A stretch of DNA of 64,000 nt from Bin87 sp965262485 (GCA_965262485.1 OZ253540.1:3162001-3226000); one strand, 5' to 3'; shown: positions 44,111 through 53,458, counted from the stretch's first letter. Program-made: numbers and translations. The notes: generated from the letters alone by a model not told the origin.

Positions 44111-44755
44111 TTACTGGCCGGGGTCTTCCACGGGAAGATCGGTGGTGATGAGGGCAAAGACGCCCTCGGCATCCCGCACTGGAACGGAGCGGGTGACCAT
44201 CCAGATCTCACCGCCTCCCGCATCAAAATAGCGTGCCATACAGGCGCCCGCATTTACGGCCAATGGCTCCGTGACACAGCCCTGCGACTCGATGTTGTAG
44301 GACAGCACGGCAAGATCCAAGGTGGCGTAACCCCGAGAAAACCCGCATCGAAGGAAGCGAGCGACACGCACGAGGCTGTCCGAAGTGGATAGTGCCCAAC
44401 GCCCCCGAAGGGCATGCCGTAGTTTGCGAACGCTAGAAGCCAGGCGACAACGTTGTCAGCAACATCCGACGACGTCCCCACTAGATTGCTCAACATCATC
44501 CCGCAATCGAGGATTCCAAGGACGTGGTTCCCATTTACTAGCCGAATGTAAGGCGTTGGCGTATCGCAAAACCAACGCCGACCGACTCGGGTCAAAGTCA
44601 GGGAACAAAACTTCCGCGTGCCATACATTACGAGCGTCCGTAGAAGGAGACGGTTCTACATCCAGACGGGCAGCGCGTACCGCATCCGATGTAAAAAAAT
44701 ACCACCCGTAGAAACTCCTGTTGGCTCCGCGACTACGTGCTCCGTCGTCGTGCAC
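44111..44755 (-). pseudogene. Decayed gene with Cache-like sensor fragment
   Basis: Fragments in two frames. The segment ARYFDAGGGEIWMVTRSVPVRD...ALITTDLP near 44130-44230 resembles the second half of a dCache extracellular sensor domain. Upstream fragments have no family match. Stops and frame changes make a functional product unlikely. The neighbouring stretch 43730-44110 has only shadow frames. Confidence 0.4.
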
Positions 44756-44835
44756 TACACACAGAACGTCCCAATCCGCGTACGTACGTCAGTCGGTCAA
44801 CCGACATCCGCCCAACCGCGTGCTTGATCGCATCT

Positions 44836-44860
44836 TCAAAAAACCGCGCACGCGGTTTCT
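44836..44860 (-). terminator. Rho-independent terminator
   Basis: On the minus strand AAACCGCG-TG-CGCGGTTT forms a perfect 8-bp stem followed by a T6 run, 70 bp beyond the stop of the gene at 44930-45529. It is probably the end of that two-gene operon. Confidence 0.75.
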
Positions 44861-44929
44861 TACGATTTGCATTGCCGCTATCGAATACGCAATGCCCCAA
44901 TCTCTCCCCATCCTCGACCCGTGCCAAAT

Positions 44930-45529
44930 TCATTTGGCAACTTCCTCCCACATAGAGCCGACGCTCAACTCAGGACTCGTCAGATTACGCAACGCTTGCC
45001 GCACAAAATCATCCGGCAGAAAACTTACATCTTCATACTCCGCATGGCGCGACACCAGACCTTCCGTAACCACACACAATGCGGTTCCACCCGGCTCGCA
45101 CACCAACAGCATTGAATTACCGTAGCCTCCATCAACCGCCACACCCACTCGACCGTCAGACATCGCGTAGGCGTCATATGATGCCTTCCGAAAATCATTC
45201 ATCCCCAGCAGGATGCGCTTCGCTTCGGCAACCACCTCCGCACTCGGTACGTCGTACCCCATCTCTCGAGCATCAGCACCGATATCATCCAAGTTCGCGA
45301 CCGCTTCCGAAACACCAAGTTCCTCTGTATCAGCCCTTTCAACCAACTCGAATGGAATCTCCCTCAATTCCACATTTATGCCAGAAATCATCCCGCGCAC
45401 GTAGCTCCGGATAACACCACCGGCCAAACCGCGCAGTAGGTGATCTCCCCCTTCATGGTCGGGAGCGTCCTTCCACGCCGAAGACCCGTCATAACCCCAA
45501 TGGCTCCCCAACACCTCTTCCATTTCCAT
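44930..45529 (-). CDS. Hypothetical acidic protein
   Basis: A 199-residue acidic protein with no recognised motif. The C-terminal half (DGRVGVAVDGGYGNSMLLVCEPGG...) is beta-rich. A GGAGG precedes the ATG. It overlaps the end of the upstream gene by 41 nt, so the two formed an operon. The upstream gene is now split by an IS element, which may silence this one too. Confidence 0.6.
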   Translation of the reverse strand: MEMEEVLGSHWGYDGSSAWKDAPDHEGGDHLLRGLAGGVIRSYVRGMISGINVELREIPFELVERADTEELGVSEAVANLDDIGADAREMGYDVPSAEVVAEAKRILLGMNDFRKASYDAYAMSDGRVGVAVDGGYGNSMLLVCEPGGTALCVVTEGLVSRHAEYEDVSFLPDDFVRQALRNLTSPELSVGSMWEEVAK

Positions 45530-46002
45530 TTACCTCCCGAGTACTCAAAAACCTTTGCGAAATAGCCCTGGACCGGTCACGCAAGAAACGGAGCCCCTTC
45601 CTGTCCAATTCTATCTCCACGTCGAAGTGGATGATATGCACGAACACATCCCTTTCTTCGGAATTCGATACCAAGACCCGAAAATCCATCCTTTCACCAT
45701 CACGCGAGCTGAACTCCACACCTTCTATATGGGTAGCACCGCCCCCAGAATCGGAGAACACCAAAGGTACAGGCAACTGTACTTTAGACTCATACATCCC
45801 CGACCTTGGATATTCGAACACCGCATGGCACTTCACAGCCACCGCCCCCAGACATCCTGCCGCTCCATCTATCAGCACCGACATCGGTTTATAATCGCGC
45901 GGAGGCCGTGAAAGGCTCACGTCAGATTGCTCGTAGCTGATTTCGAAACTACAAGTGACCTCGTCACCCTGTTGCCTTCTATACAAGGTCCCTTCCGCCT
46001 TA

Positions 46003-46864
46003 GAACCTGTCTACGATCTCTGAAATAGGTTAAGTTGAGGCTATTATCAGGGGAGGGGTAATCATGTCTCATTCCTATCCCAGCGACATTAGCCGGGAAC
46101 AATTCGCCCGTATTCTGCCGACGTTGGAGTCGGCCCGCCGCCGGACCAAGCCCCGCACCGTGGACTTGTACGACGTTTTCTGCGGCGTACTGTACCTCTT
46201 GAAAAGCGGCTGCCAGTGGCGAATGCTGCCCGCGGATTTCCCAAACTGGCGCACTTGCTACCAGTATTTCCGGCAATGGAGCGAGCGGCCTGGCCCAGGT
46301 CAGGATTCCATTCTGGAGCAAGTCCTAAAAAAAATCGGTTGGCGCGGCCCGACAAAGCAATGGTCGGAAAAAGCAGACCAGCTTCTGTATCGTGGACTCC
46401 CAGAGCGTGAAGAACACGGACACCGCCGAGCACAAGGGCTATGACGCGGGCAAGAAGGTATCCGGAATCAAGCGTCACATCGCGGTGGACACGCAAGGAT
46501 TGCCCCATGCGATCCACGTGACTACCGCCGACGTCACCGACCGGGCTGGGGCTTTGGCGATGTTTGACCGGCGCCGGGACGGCCTCAGTCAAGTGCAGAA
46601 CGTGCTGGTGGACGGGGGTTACACCGGGGAACCCTTTGCCGCTGGGGTGCAAAGCCGGCTGGGAGCGTCGGTGGAGGTGGTGAAACGCAGCGAACTGCAC
46701 ACCTTCGTGGTGCTTCCAAAGCGATGGGTGGTAGAGCGATCTTTCGCCTGGCTGGAGAAGTGCCGCCGACTCTGGAAGAACTGTGAAAGAAAGCTCAATA
46801 CCAGCCTGCAAATGGTGGTGCTTGCCTTCACGGTGCTAATCCTGAAAAGATCGTAGACAGGCTC
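46003..46864 (+). mobile_element. IS5-family insertion sequence
   Basis: 862 bp with imperfect terminal inverted repeats (GAACCTGTCTACGATCT / GAGCCTGTCTACGATCT) and a TTA target duplication (46000-46002, 46865-46867). Size, termini and two overlapping transposase frames fit the IS427/IS1031-type groups of IS5. Confidence 0.9.
46064..46856 (+). CDS. IS5-family transposase in two frames joined at an A8 run
   Basis: First frame (46064-46444): N-terminal domain with LLKSGCQWRMLPADFPNW. Second frame (productive from about 46335, GTG at 46392): DDE domain with IVDSQSVKNT (first Asp), LVDGGYTGE (second Asp) and WVVERSFAWLEKCRRLWK (Glu). The correct protein needs one A fewer than the eight at 46327-46334, reading LKK-SVGAARQSNGRKKQTSFCIVDSQSV. 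Slippage on A runs is a known way for IS transposases to make the fusion; a simple mutation is the alternative. Confidence 0.85.
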
Positions 46865-47052
46865 TTAGATGTAACCCCATCAGTAGAGTACTTAGAACCG
46901 AACAACGCAACCCGCGGCAAATGGTCGGGACCAGTATGCGCGTGAGTCTCCGACATCAACGACTGCAACTGCTCGTCCTGACCATCGAACACCTGCGATT
47001 GCCCACTCACGCGAAAGAGGATGCAATCATATTTCGGCAAGTTCAAGTTCAT

Positions 47053-47356
47053 CGTACTAACACGCGCGTAGGCACGCCATCAAAGTGAAATCCTAGTCGG
47101 TCATTCTAGCACCGAAGAATCTTCCCGTGTCAACGCAAAAGGACCCATGGCGACCAACTCAACACGCGGATGAAGGTGCGCAAACCTCGCTAGATACAGG
47201 CAATTGCACACCGTCAGCCACTCTGACAAATGGAACTCCGCAAAACCCGGTTAGCGCGCTCATTACCACCTCATTACATGATACGACCAAATCTCGTTTT
47301 CGGTCGCTCTATCCCGCACCTGCGAGCTAAACGCCCAACTGAAAGCTCTACCACGC
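47053..47356. other. Gap without a recognisable gene
   Basis: 304 bp with no credible frame or repeat. It probably contains the promoter region of the split gene at 45489-47052. Confidence 0.4.
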
Positions 47357-48199
47357 TCACGGACTCGCCGATTCCGGCTCCCCCGACTTCTCCATCCAGT
47401 AGCCGACCCGTCGCCTCGTGAAGATATAGGTGGGTTCGTCGGCGTCATCGCCCAGCTTGCGGCGCAGCCGTCTCACGATGGCCCGCACCGGCACCGAGTC
47501 ACTTGAATTCTCCCGGCCCCAAACCTGTCGTAGCAGCTGCTCATGGGTCACATGATCCGGCCGGCATTCGCCGAAAGCTCCGCCAGCATCCAGTACTCGA
47601 TGTCCGTCAGTTCAACCGGACTACCGGCAATGGACGCCCTGCGTTCACCGTAATTAACCGTCAGGTCGCCGAACACGTAGGGTGCGCCAGAGGAGCCAAC
47701 AGATGGCGCCACTTGCCGGCGCAACGCCGCCTGGATTCTCGCCACGAGCTCAGTCGGCGAGAACGGCTTGACCAAGTAGTCGGACGCTCCCATCTCGAAG
47801 GCCCTGGCAATCACCTGGTCCTGCCCGTATCCGGAGATGAAGATGACCGGCACATCAACCGTCTCCCGAATGGACCTCATGAGCACGATCCCATCGGTAC
47901 CCGGCAGCATCAGGTCCAATAGGACCAGCTCAGGCTGTTCCTCCTCCATCAGGCGGGGAACCTCAACAGGGTAGGCGGTCACGGTCGGCGAGTAGCCCGC
48001 CCTCGAAAGCGCGTCCCGAACGTACCTGAGCGTCTGAGGGTCATCGTCCACCACCAGGATGCTAGTACCGTTTCCAGATAGATTTGTTAATGCCGGAAAG
48101 CTGCCTCTAACTCTGGATTCCTGCTTGTGTGGGAATGATTAACAGGTGAACAGATATACGATATAAGGCATCTTCAAGTGGAAACGGTACTAGTACTCA
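47357..48199 (-). pseudogene. OmpR-family response regulator, disrupted twice
   Basis: Receiver domain: VVDDDPQTLR, LVLLDLMLPG (phosphorylated Asp), FISGY and YLVKPFSP (Lys). Winged-helix DNA-binding domain: THEQLLRQVWG...VRAIVRRLRRKLGDDADEPTYI...GVGYW-like end. A 2-nt disturbance near 47549-47553 moves the DNA-binding half into a new frame (overlapping GTGA). A MITE at 48062-48192 separates the start TTG-AGT-ACT-AGC from the rest. No sensor kinase gene is adjacent. Confidence 0.8.
48062..48192. mobile_element. 131-bp MITE in a response-regulator start region
   Basis: 15-bp inverted repeats (CTAGTACCGTTTCCA at 48062-48076 and complement at 48178-48192) with CTAG at each end as likely target duplication. 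Deleting 48066-48192 restores a normal MSTSILVVDDDPQ N-terminus. The interior carries a diverged CATTCCCGC-like hairpin. Confidence 0.75.
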
Positions 48200-48731
48200 A
48201 TCAAGTCTGGAAAGGCAGGGATAGAGGCGATGCAATTTGGATCGGGCATCTTGAGTGCTGAACCGCCAGTTGATGGTGACGCCCGCTGCGTTGCGCTCGG
48301 TCTCGTAAGCGGTGATTTGGTGTCAAGGACGTCGGCAACCCAAACAGGAAATGAGCATGACAACCAACTAATCTGAAACCAACTGACCCGCACCGTGCAG
48401 GCTCATCACCAATCGACCCCGACCACCAGGTTCCCTGACTCTCAGCAACAACGAATTGAGAAATCGTCTCATCAAACGGCCTCACCATGAACTAACAGCG
48501 ATCTTCTGGAATTTCAGGAGATCCGGGCAGCAACCAGCCGAAGTTACTCAGCCAGAGCATCCCTAGGGTCGCCGTGGGTCCACGGCCTCACGATCACGCT
48601 GTAGGGCCAATCTGAGTAACTTGTACAACGAGGTGGACTGCCGGGTGATGATGGAGATAATCCGTTACCTGAGGATTAACCATTAGTTGATTGAAGCCTG
48701 GCCGGCACTAGTGGACTTCCGTTTCCAGTTG

Positions 48732-48850
48732 GATAGGTCGATGCCCACTTGCGTCGGTGGTGAACCGATGGAGTGCCTGGGATCAGACCCAGAGAAGGGC
48801 CACCTGTTCAGGTGTCCAGGCGGAGGCGTAACCTTAAGCACGAGGTTCAC
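48732..48850 (+). pseudogene. Fragment of the 53459-type transposase gene
   Basis: PTCVGGEPMECLGSDPEKGHLFRCP matches PTCLGGKPMEYVTTDPEQGHLFRCP of the intact transposase at 53459-54937. Both sides of the fragment are unrelated. 48200-48731 and 48851-49096 show no other gene. Confidence 0.75.
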
Positions 48851-49096
48851 TGGTCCCGCTACTGCGACTGTGAAGTTTGGGAAAAGCCAGAAGGTGTCCA
48901 GGGCGGTTTTCCCTGGCAAACAGTGCCACTGCTAAGCACGCAGCCACGATGACCGTCGCAACAATGACCAGAGTAAGCATTTTGTCTCTCGATTTACTTT
49001 GTGAAGCCGTGCGCCAACGACGTTCCTCGAACGCAGTGGCGCTCAACGGCGGTCATCCCGGGAACCGGACCGACGTTTCAGCGGCACCCCACGCAG

Positions 49097-49594
49097 TTAT
49101 TCTTGCGGAGGTTGGTTGCCGTCGTCCGGGTTACCAGAATTCGATGTGAGCGTTTTGTAGAACGGGTACGCCAGCATGGTCGCGGTAAGAATGGCGGCGA
49201 CGACCGAGAAGCTGATCATGTAGATTCCCGGTGCGCCAGATGTCTCAGCAGACAACCAGTGCCATCCGGCTACCACAGCAACCACCACGCTGGCGGGAAG
49301 CACACACGCACTGATTAGCCTATCCAATCGAAGGCTGCTGATCGGAATTAGCTGAATCAGCAGAATAAACGCGCTCGCTATGGCGAGCAGCGGTGCCCGA
49401 ATCGCCGCGGCTCGTTCCGAGTCCTCGACGCACAAACAGGCCGTCGGATCCTGTTGCTCATCTTGAGCAGGTACCCCTGCCTCATATAAAGCTGTAATGT
49501 CGGCACTCATGACCAGCACAACGAACGCGATGGAAAACAGCCCACAGAATATCTTGAAAACGCAAACCCGTTTGGGGGTGATGAGTCCTCGCAT
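49097..49594 (-). CDS. Four-helix membrane protein of unknown function
   Basis: A 165-residue protein with four hydrophobic segments (about residues 15-35, 65-85, 92-112, 125-150) and a Cys-containing loop (TACLCVED). Start ATG at 49594. It follows the JAB-E1 gene in the same direction after 109 bp and could be part of that locus, but no known ubiquitin-like system has such a component to my knowledge. Confidence 0.5.
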   Translation of the reverse strand: MRGLITPKRVCVFKIFCGLFSIAFVVLVMSADITALYEAGVPAQDEQQDPTACLCVEDSERAAAIRAPLLAIASAFILLIQLIPISSLRLDRLISACVLPASVVVAVVAGWHWLSAETSGAPGIYMISFSVVAAILTATMLAYPFYKTLTSNSGNPDDGNQPPQE

Positions 49595-49703
49595 GGAAAA
49601 TCGTCCTGAAAAACTGGAGAGACAGTTGGATGGAATCATCGTCGGAGAGAAACTCGACCAGCCAAAAACGCTCGCGTTGGTGGCCGGCCACCTGCAGTTG
49701 ATT

Positions 49704-51126
49704 TCATGGTGCTCGCACTGGCAATGGTGCGAGCCGACCTGCGCCCAACCGCCGCTGGCATTCGGAGCAGTCCGGATTTCGGCGAGGCAACTCGACCGTT
49801 GGGTAGGGCTCAGTTTCCCGGTACTTCATCCAGTGCACTTCCGTGGGCATCTCCTGGATGCCCAACGTCGAGAAGAGGTACTGGTTCACGGCATGGGCGC
49901 AGGCGACCGCGTTCAGCGCGATGACACTAGGCACCGGTACACCCTCGAAGTAACGTTGCGCGGCTCTCTGCTCGGGCGACGCTGCTTCTTCCGCAAGCCG
50001 CGTGCGGTTGACGAGACCATTGCACCACAAACACGACTGTCCCGGTACCAAGGTACGCACCACCGAGAACGCATCCCCGATTGCGCCGTCCAGGTCGTTC
50101 ACCACTTTTGCCCCTACTTGCCAAGTGGGAATCAGGTATTGGTGGCATACAGCGTTCACCACCAGCCTGGCCTGCATGGTGTCGGCCGCGAGGAAAATCG
50201 CATCGCAGTCAATCAGTCGCTCGGCCACCTCCGGGTCAATTACGCTCCCCACGATGGCCTCGTACCGGATGCGAGGATTGGCTTCTCGCGCCACACGTTC
50301 CGCAATGGACACCTTGTACGAAGGCTTCCGGCCCAGCAGACGCGAGAAAAACCTCCAGTGGGGCCACGGGTTCAAGTCGTTTGGAACAGAACCCACCACC
50401 CTAGGGTAATTCGTGTCGTCGAGACGGTCGTAGTCCACCACAATGACATGCCCAACGCCAAGGCGTGCGAGATGTTCATTGATGATCGAACCGGCCCCTC
50501 CGGCTCCAACGACGGCGACTTTCTGGTCAGCGAGAATTTCCTGACCCCGATCTCCGAACAGCCTCACCTGCCGGTCGTACTGCGGGTCGGCGTCGCGAGG
50601 CCGGCGTGGCGACGGGTACAGGAACTCCTGCGAGCGACCGGTAACCACGGCGCACTCGAGATCCGTCTGGCGGTCGGCCGACAGCCAGATGTCCCCCGCC
50701 ACGGCGTGCCGCGCAAACACCAGCCCTCCTGTAGGCGGGCCGTCCAGGATGTCGATTACGGCAGGGTAGCCACGGCGATGTGACGCCATGTCGGGTTCTG
50801 AGAAAGCCACGCTGTCGCTGCCGAAGTGATTGTGAACCGCCAAGTAGGCAAGTTCCTGATCCGCGCACGCGATGGCGCAGCGTCGGACGAAGTCCGCAGT
50901 AAGCATCCGGTAACCGTAGTCACCAAGTACATAGTCGACTCCGTCCTCCGCCAAGAACAGACACCGACCGAGAAGACGGTACCCAGTCGCCGTCTCGACA
51001 ACCGAAGCCGCCGATCACCGCTCCGTGTTCGTCTTCGTCGCCCGGAAACAGGTGGCGCTTGAGTTCAGCTGCCATTTCCGCCGGTAGGCGGAGAGTGACA
51101 GGCTTACCTAACGTTCTCTGAGCCAT
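49704..51126 (-). CDS. JAB-E1 (ThiF/UBA) fusion of a ubiquitin-like system, one frameshift in the JAB part
   Basis: E1 part (open frame from 50954): nucleotide loop VAVVGAGGAGS, VIVVDYDRLDDTNYPR, GRKPSYKVSIAER, AADTMQARL, and two zinc pairs SCLWC and PDCSEC. The JAB-like N-terminal part has HNHFGSDSVAFSEPD, close to the JAMM H-x-H-x(7)-S-x(2)-D with one extra residue, and the upstream EDEHGAVIGG with the expected Glu. The first 40 or so residues (MAQRTLGKPV..., start 51126) are in another frame; the join at about 50998-51008 restores ...GYRLLGRCLFLAEDGVDYVLG. E1 would activate, JAB would remove or process, the Ubl. Confidence 0.8.
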
Positions 51127-51488
51127 TGAACCACCTTCGTGACTTTCAGGACTGCGGTGTCGATCTCCACGTCCAGATGATTGCTGCGGCGGGAAAGCTG
51201 CAGCGCCGGTTCGCCCTCGAATTCGGCGAGCGCGATGCCTTTCCCATGTGGGCACCCGTCATCCCGTGCCAGTTCGGGATGCACGTACAATGGGTAGATG
51301 TCCGAGTAGGGGTATTGGAACCCGATCAGGAACTTGAGCCACGTCTTCTGTGGCACGTACACTGAGCCAACGTCAATCGGGTCGATTGTGACGGCTGCGC
51401 CGCCATCATCTTTGGATTGGGCCACCACTGCGGCGTCGCCGAAGCAACGCCGCAGTTCGGCGACCGCCTGCTCAACTTCTGGCTTCAT
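51108..51488 (-). CDS. E2-like protein of a ubiquitin-like system
   Basis: A 126-residue protein matching the prokaryotic E2 family E pattern: VYVPQKTWLKFLIGFQYPYSDIYPLYVHPELARDD...GIALAEFEGEPALQLSRRS...VVQWLRER. A Cys after the ARDDG turn (about residue 83) is a candidate acceptor; assignment of the catalytic residue is tentative. Overlaps the JAB-E1 start by 19 nt and begins 15 bp after the Ubl stop, so all three genes form one operon. Confidence 0.75.
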   Translation of the reverse strand: MKPEVEQAVAELRRCFGDAAVVAQSKDDGGAAVTIDPIDVGSVYVPQKTWLKFLIGFQYPYSDIYPLYVHPELARDDGCPHGKGIALAEFEGEPALQLSRRSNHLDVEIDTAVLKVTKVVQWLRER

Positions 51489-51503
51489 CGTCGCCGGCCC
51501 CGT

Positions 51504-51776
51504 TTAGGAGTTGTCGTCGCCCGCGGTGGCGAAGAACGTCTTGTCGTCGCGGACGTTGACCTTGTCCGCGTCGCCAATGACCTGGTGCTTCCCGTCAGCG
51601 TCGACCAAGGCCAGCTGGAAGTCCAGCCCGATCACCACGCCCTGCGCAATGGCCGCCTCCTTGATCTGCAGACCGGTGACGATTGGCTCATCGACCGACA
51701 CAGGCTTCCTGTTGACGGAAATTTCGAACGGCTTGCCGAAAGTCGGCTCGCCTCGGCTGGTTGTCATTTGTGTCAT
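51504..51776 (-). CDS. Ubiquitin-like (multi-ubiquitin family) protein
   Basis: A 90-residue protein with a beta-grasp-like pattern: FEISVNRKPVSVDEPIVTGLQIKEAA...DFQLALVDADGKHQVIGDADKVNVRDDKTFFAT. This matches bacterial multi-ubiquitin domain proteins, here as a single domain. The tail is AGDDNS, with no terminal Gly-Gly, so if conjugated it would need trimming or use another residue. Starts at 51776 or 51788 are both possible; an AGGA lies upstream of 51776. Confidence 0.78.
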   Translation of the reverse strand: MTQMTTSRGEPTFGKPFEISVNRKPVSVDEPIVTGLQIKEAAIAQGVVIGLDFQLALVDADGKHQVIGDADKVNVRDDKTFFATAGDDNS

Positions 51777-51830
51777 TTGTGGTACCATCCTGATTGAGTA
51801 ATCGGCGCACGATTGCTGCCGTCGAATTGC

Positions 51831-51859
51831 ATTATAAACGGTTGATTGCATTTGTACAA
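51831..51859 (-). promoter_or_regulatory. Promoter of the ubiquitin-like operon
   Basis: On the minus strand TTGTAC (51859-51854) and TATAAT (51836-51831) are separated by 17 bp, a near-consensus sigma70 promoter. Transcription would begin near 51824. Confidence 0.8.
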
Positions 51860-51863
51860 CCGT
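51838..51863. promoter_or_regulatory. Palindromic operator between Ubl operon and xre gene
   Basis: 7-bp inverted arms ACGGTTG (51838-51844) and CAACCGT (51857-51863) flank a 12-bp centre and overlap the spacer and -35 of the operon promoter. Position next to the divergent XRE gene makes it the obvious candidate binding site. Confidence 0.6.
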
Positions 51864-51878
51864 CTATTGGAGGGTAAA

Positions 51879-52238
51879 ATGGACGGGAAGCATGGCTGGT
51901 TTGACAGTACGGGTTTTTACACGGCACTTGATCGGACCAGGCAATCCAGGAACCTGAATTGGAAACAGGTCGCTGCACAATCGGGCGTCAGCGCGTCGAC
52001 ACTTACCCGAATGGCCCACGGCAAGCGGTCCGACGTAGACGGGATGGCCGCCCTCGCGTCATGGTCCGGGCTCAGCGCCGACGACTTCGTGCGCTCCGAA
52101 GCACGGCTCGCGGCTCCAGAACCGCTGGCCATGATTTCCACTTACCTAAGGGCCGACAAAAACCTCTCGCCCACAGCAGCAGCGGCACTTGATGAATTGG
52201 TCAAAGCGACTTATGAGCGACTCAAATCCATGGAGTGA
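51879..52238 (+). CDS. XRE-family transcriptional regulator
   Basis: A 119-residue protein whose first 75 residues form a Cro/C1-type helix-turn-helix (NWKQVAAQSGVSASTLTRMAHGKRSDVDGMAALASW). GGAGGG lies 5 nt before the ATG. It is divergent from the Ubl-E2-JAB/E1 operon and shares the intergenic operator, so it probably represses or autoregulates that operon. The C-terminal helical part may be a dimerisation or sensor region. Confidence 0.85.
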   Translation: MDGKHGWFDSTGFYTALDRTRQSRNLNWKQVAAQSGVSASTLTRMAHGKRSDVDGMAALASWSGLSADDFVRSEARLAAPEPLAMISTYLRADKNLSPTAAAALDELVKATYERLKSME

Positions 52239-52915
52239 ACGGTGCCAACTATGCAGCACGTCCAAGCCCTGCGCCACCGTGTTTGGCGGACTATCCGCCG
52301 CTGCATCAGAGATCAGCCTACTCGGGATATCTGGACACCCTCCGGTTTGACCGGCACCGATACACCCCAGTGATGTTTTCGGTGGACCTCGTCAAACGCG
52401 CTCCCAGCACGGGAACACCAAATTGGCCGTGGCACGGGACAAGCCCACCACGCACCAAGCCCTTCCGGGGTTGGTCGTGAGAACCACAACAGCCCGATGG
52501 GGTGCCAGCTGTAGCGGTGTAGGTCGAAAGAACCCGGTCAGGGAGTGTCAAACGGCGATTGGGGCAACGTTCAAAGCACGACGATTGTGCAAGCATGAGG
52601 TCATTTCGCTACTCCGATTCTGGGGTAGCCGAGGCAGAGATCAGCCGCCGCACCGACGATTTTCGTAATCCGGTTTGCCATCCAAATCCGCCCGGTCCCG
52701 GGTAAGCATGAGCGGTGAGGACATCCTTTCCGGGTAGTGAAGCAGCTTTCCGGGATTTCTCGATTCTTGAGCGTCCGTGACATTCGTGAGCATCTTTCCC
52801 GGCATCGGGAGATTGCTTCGGCAAAAATCCGCGAATCACGCCCGGTGACGGCGTTTTTCCTTTCTGCGCATAATACCCGACGAAATCTCGGGAAAGCCGA
52901 CCTCCGGGCGTCTGG
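52239..52915. other. Gap without convincing genes
   Basis: Several short frames on both strands but none with coding character or a family match. It may contain remains of older genes; the sequence to its right is split by a TSD-flanked element. Confidence 0.4.
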
Positions 52916-53163
52916 CTGACAAGGGGTATGTATGAGGATTTCACAAATGGGGACATGGTTAGGTGATCGTTAGGTTGGGCCGAGATCTTGGCGACGGTTT
53001 GGACCAGGATTTACGCCCAGGGGAGCGATTTTGTACCTGGATAGGCCAGCCATCAGATGATGTTTCATATCCAAGTAGGTAAGTTCTCTGGATATAAGAT
53101 GCCAATTTCTACCGCGCTTTCCAAGTTCCCAACCTAATTTCAGCCGTTACATACCCCTGTCAG
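52916..53163. mobile_element. MITE with 11-bp target duplication
   Basis: Ends CTGACAAGGGGTATGTA and complement of CTGACAGGGGTATGTAA, flanked by CGGGCGTCTGG at 52905-52915 and 53164-53174. The 248-bp interior has no gene. An 11-bp duplication is typical of IS4-type elements. Confidence 0.8.
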
Positions 53164-53174
53164 CGGGCGTCTGG

Positions 53175-53458
53175 GGACGCCTCAGGGCCATGCTATGCCG
53201 CTATGGCAAATTCTTGGTGTGCATTTAGGGCCTCAAGTCCACCAGGCGGCAGTCCAACGGCTTCGTCCAGAAGCCGCCCAACCATGCTCAAAATGGGCAG
53301 TTTTCCTACTTGGAAATTGCCTGAACCCCTCATTTATGTTGAGCCTCAAGGGAGTCATCAAGTATAATTTAGGCAGCCAAATCAGAATAAAAAAGTTGAC
53401 CGCCCAACGCTCGTAACGCCAGGCGGTCGCTTGCCCTCTCAGACCAGCAAAAATCCTC
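53175..53458. other. Leader of the transposase gene
   Basis: No gene. Includes a GACCGCC/GGCGGTC stem-loop (about 53399-53429), perhaps protecting the transposase from external transcription. I could not fix the left terminus of the IS. Confidence 0.4.

Larger units (their letters stand above)
45489..47052 (-). pseudogene. Hypothetical gene split by an IS5-family element
   Basis: Removing 46003-46867 (IS plus one TTA) restores one continuous frame of 232 codons. The N-terminal part ends ...STDGVTSK and continues AEGTLYRRQQGDEV... without stop. The restored protein is beta-rich with no known domain. The exact restoration shows the insertion is clean and probably recent. Confidence 0.85.

Noticed and set aside
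52318..52956. Short minus-strand frames between the XRE gene and the MITE
   Set aside because: No ribosome-binding sites, no family features and no consistent codon pattern.
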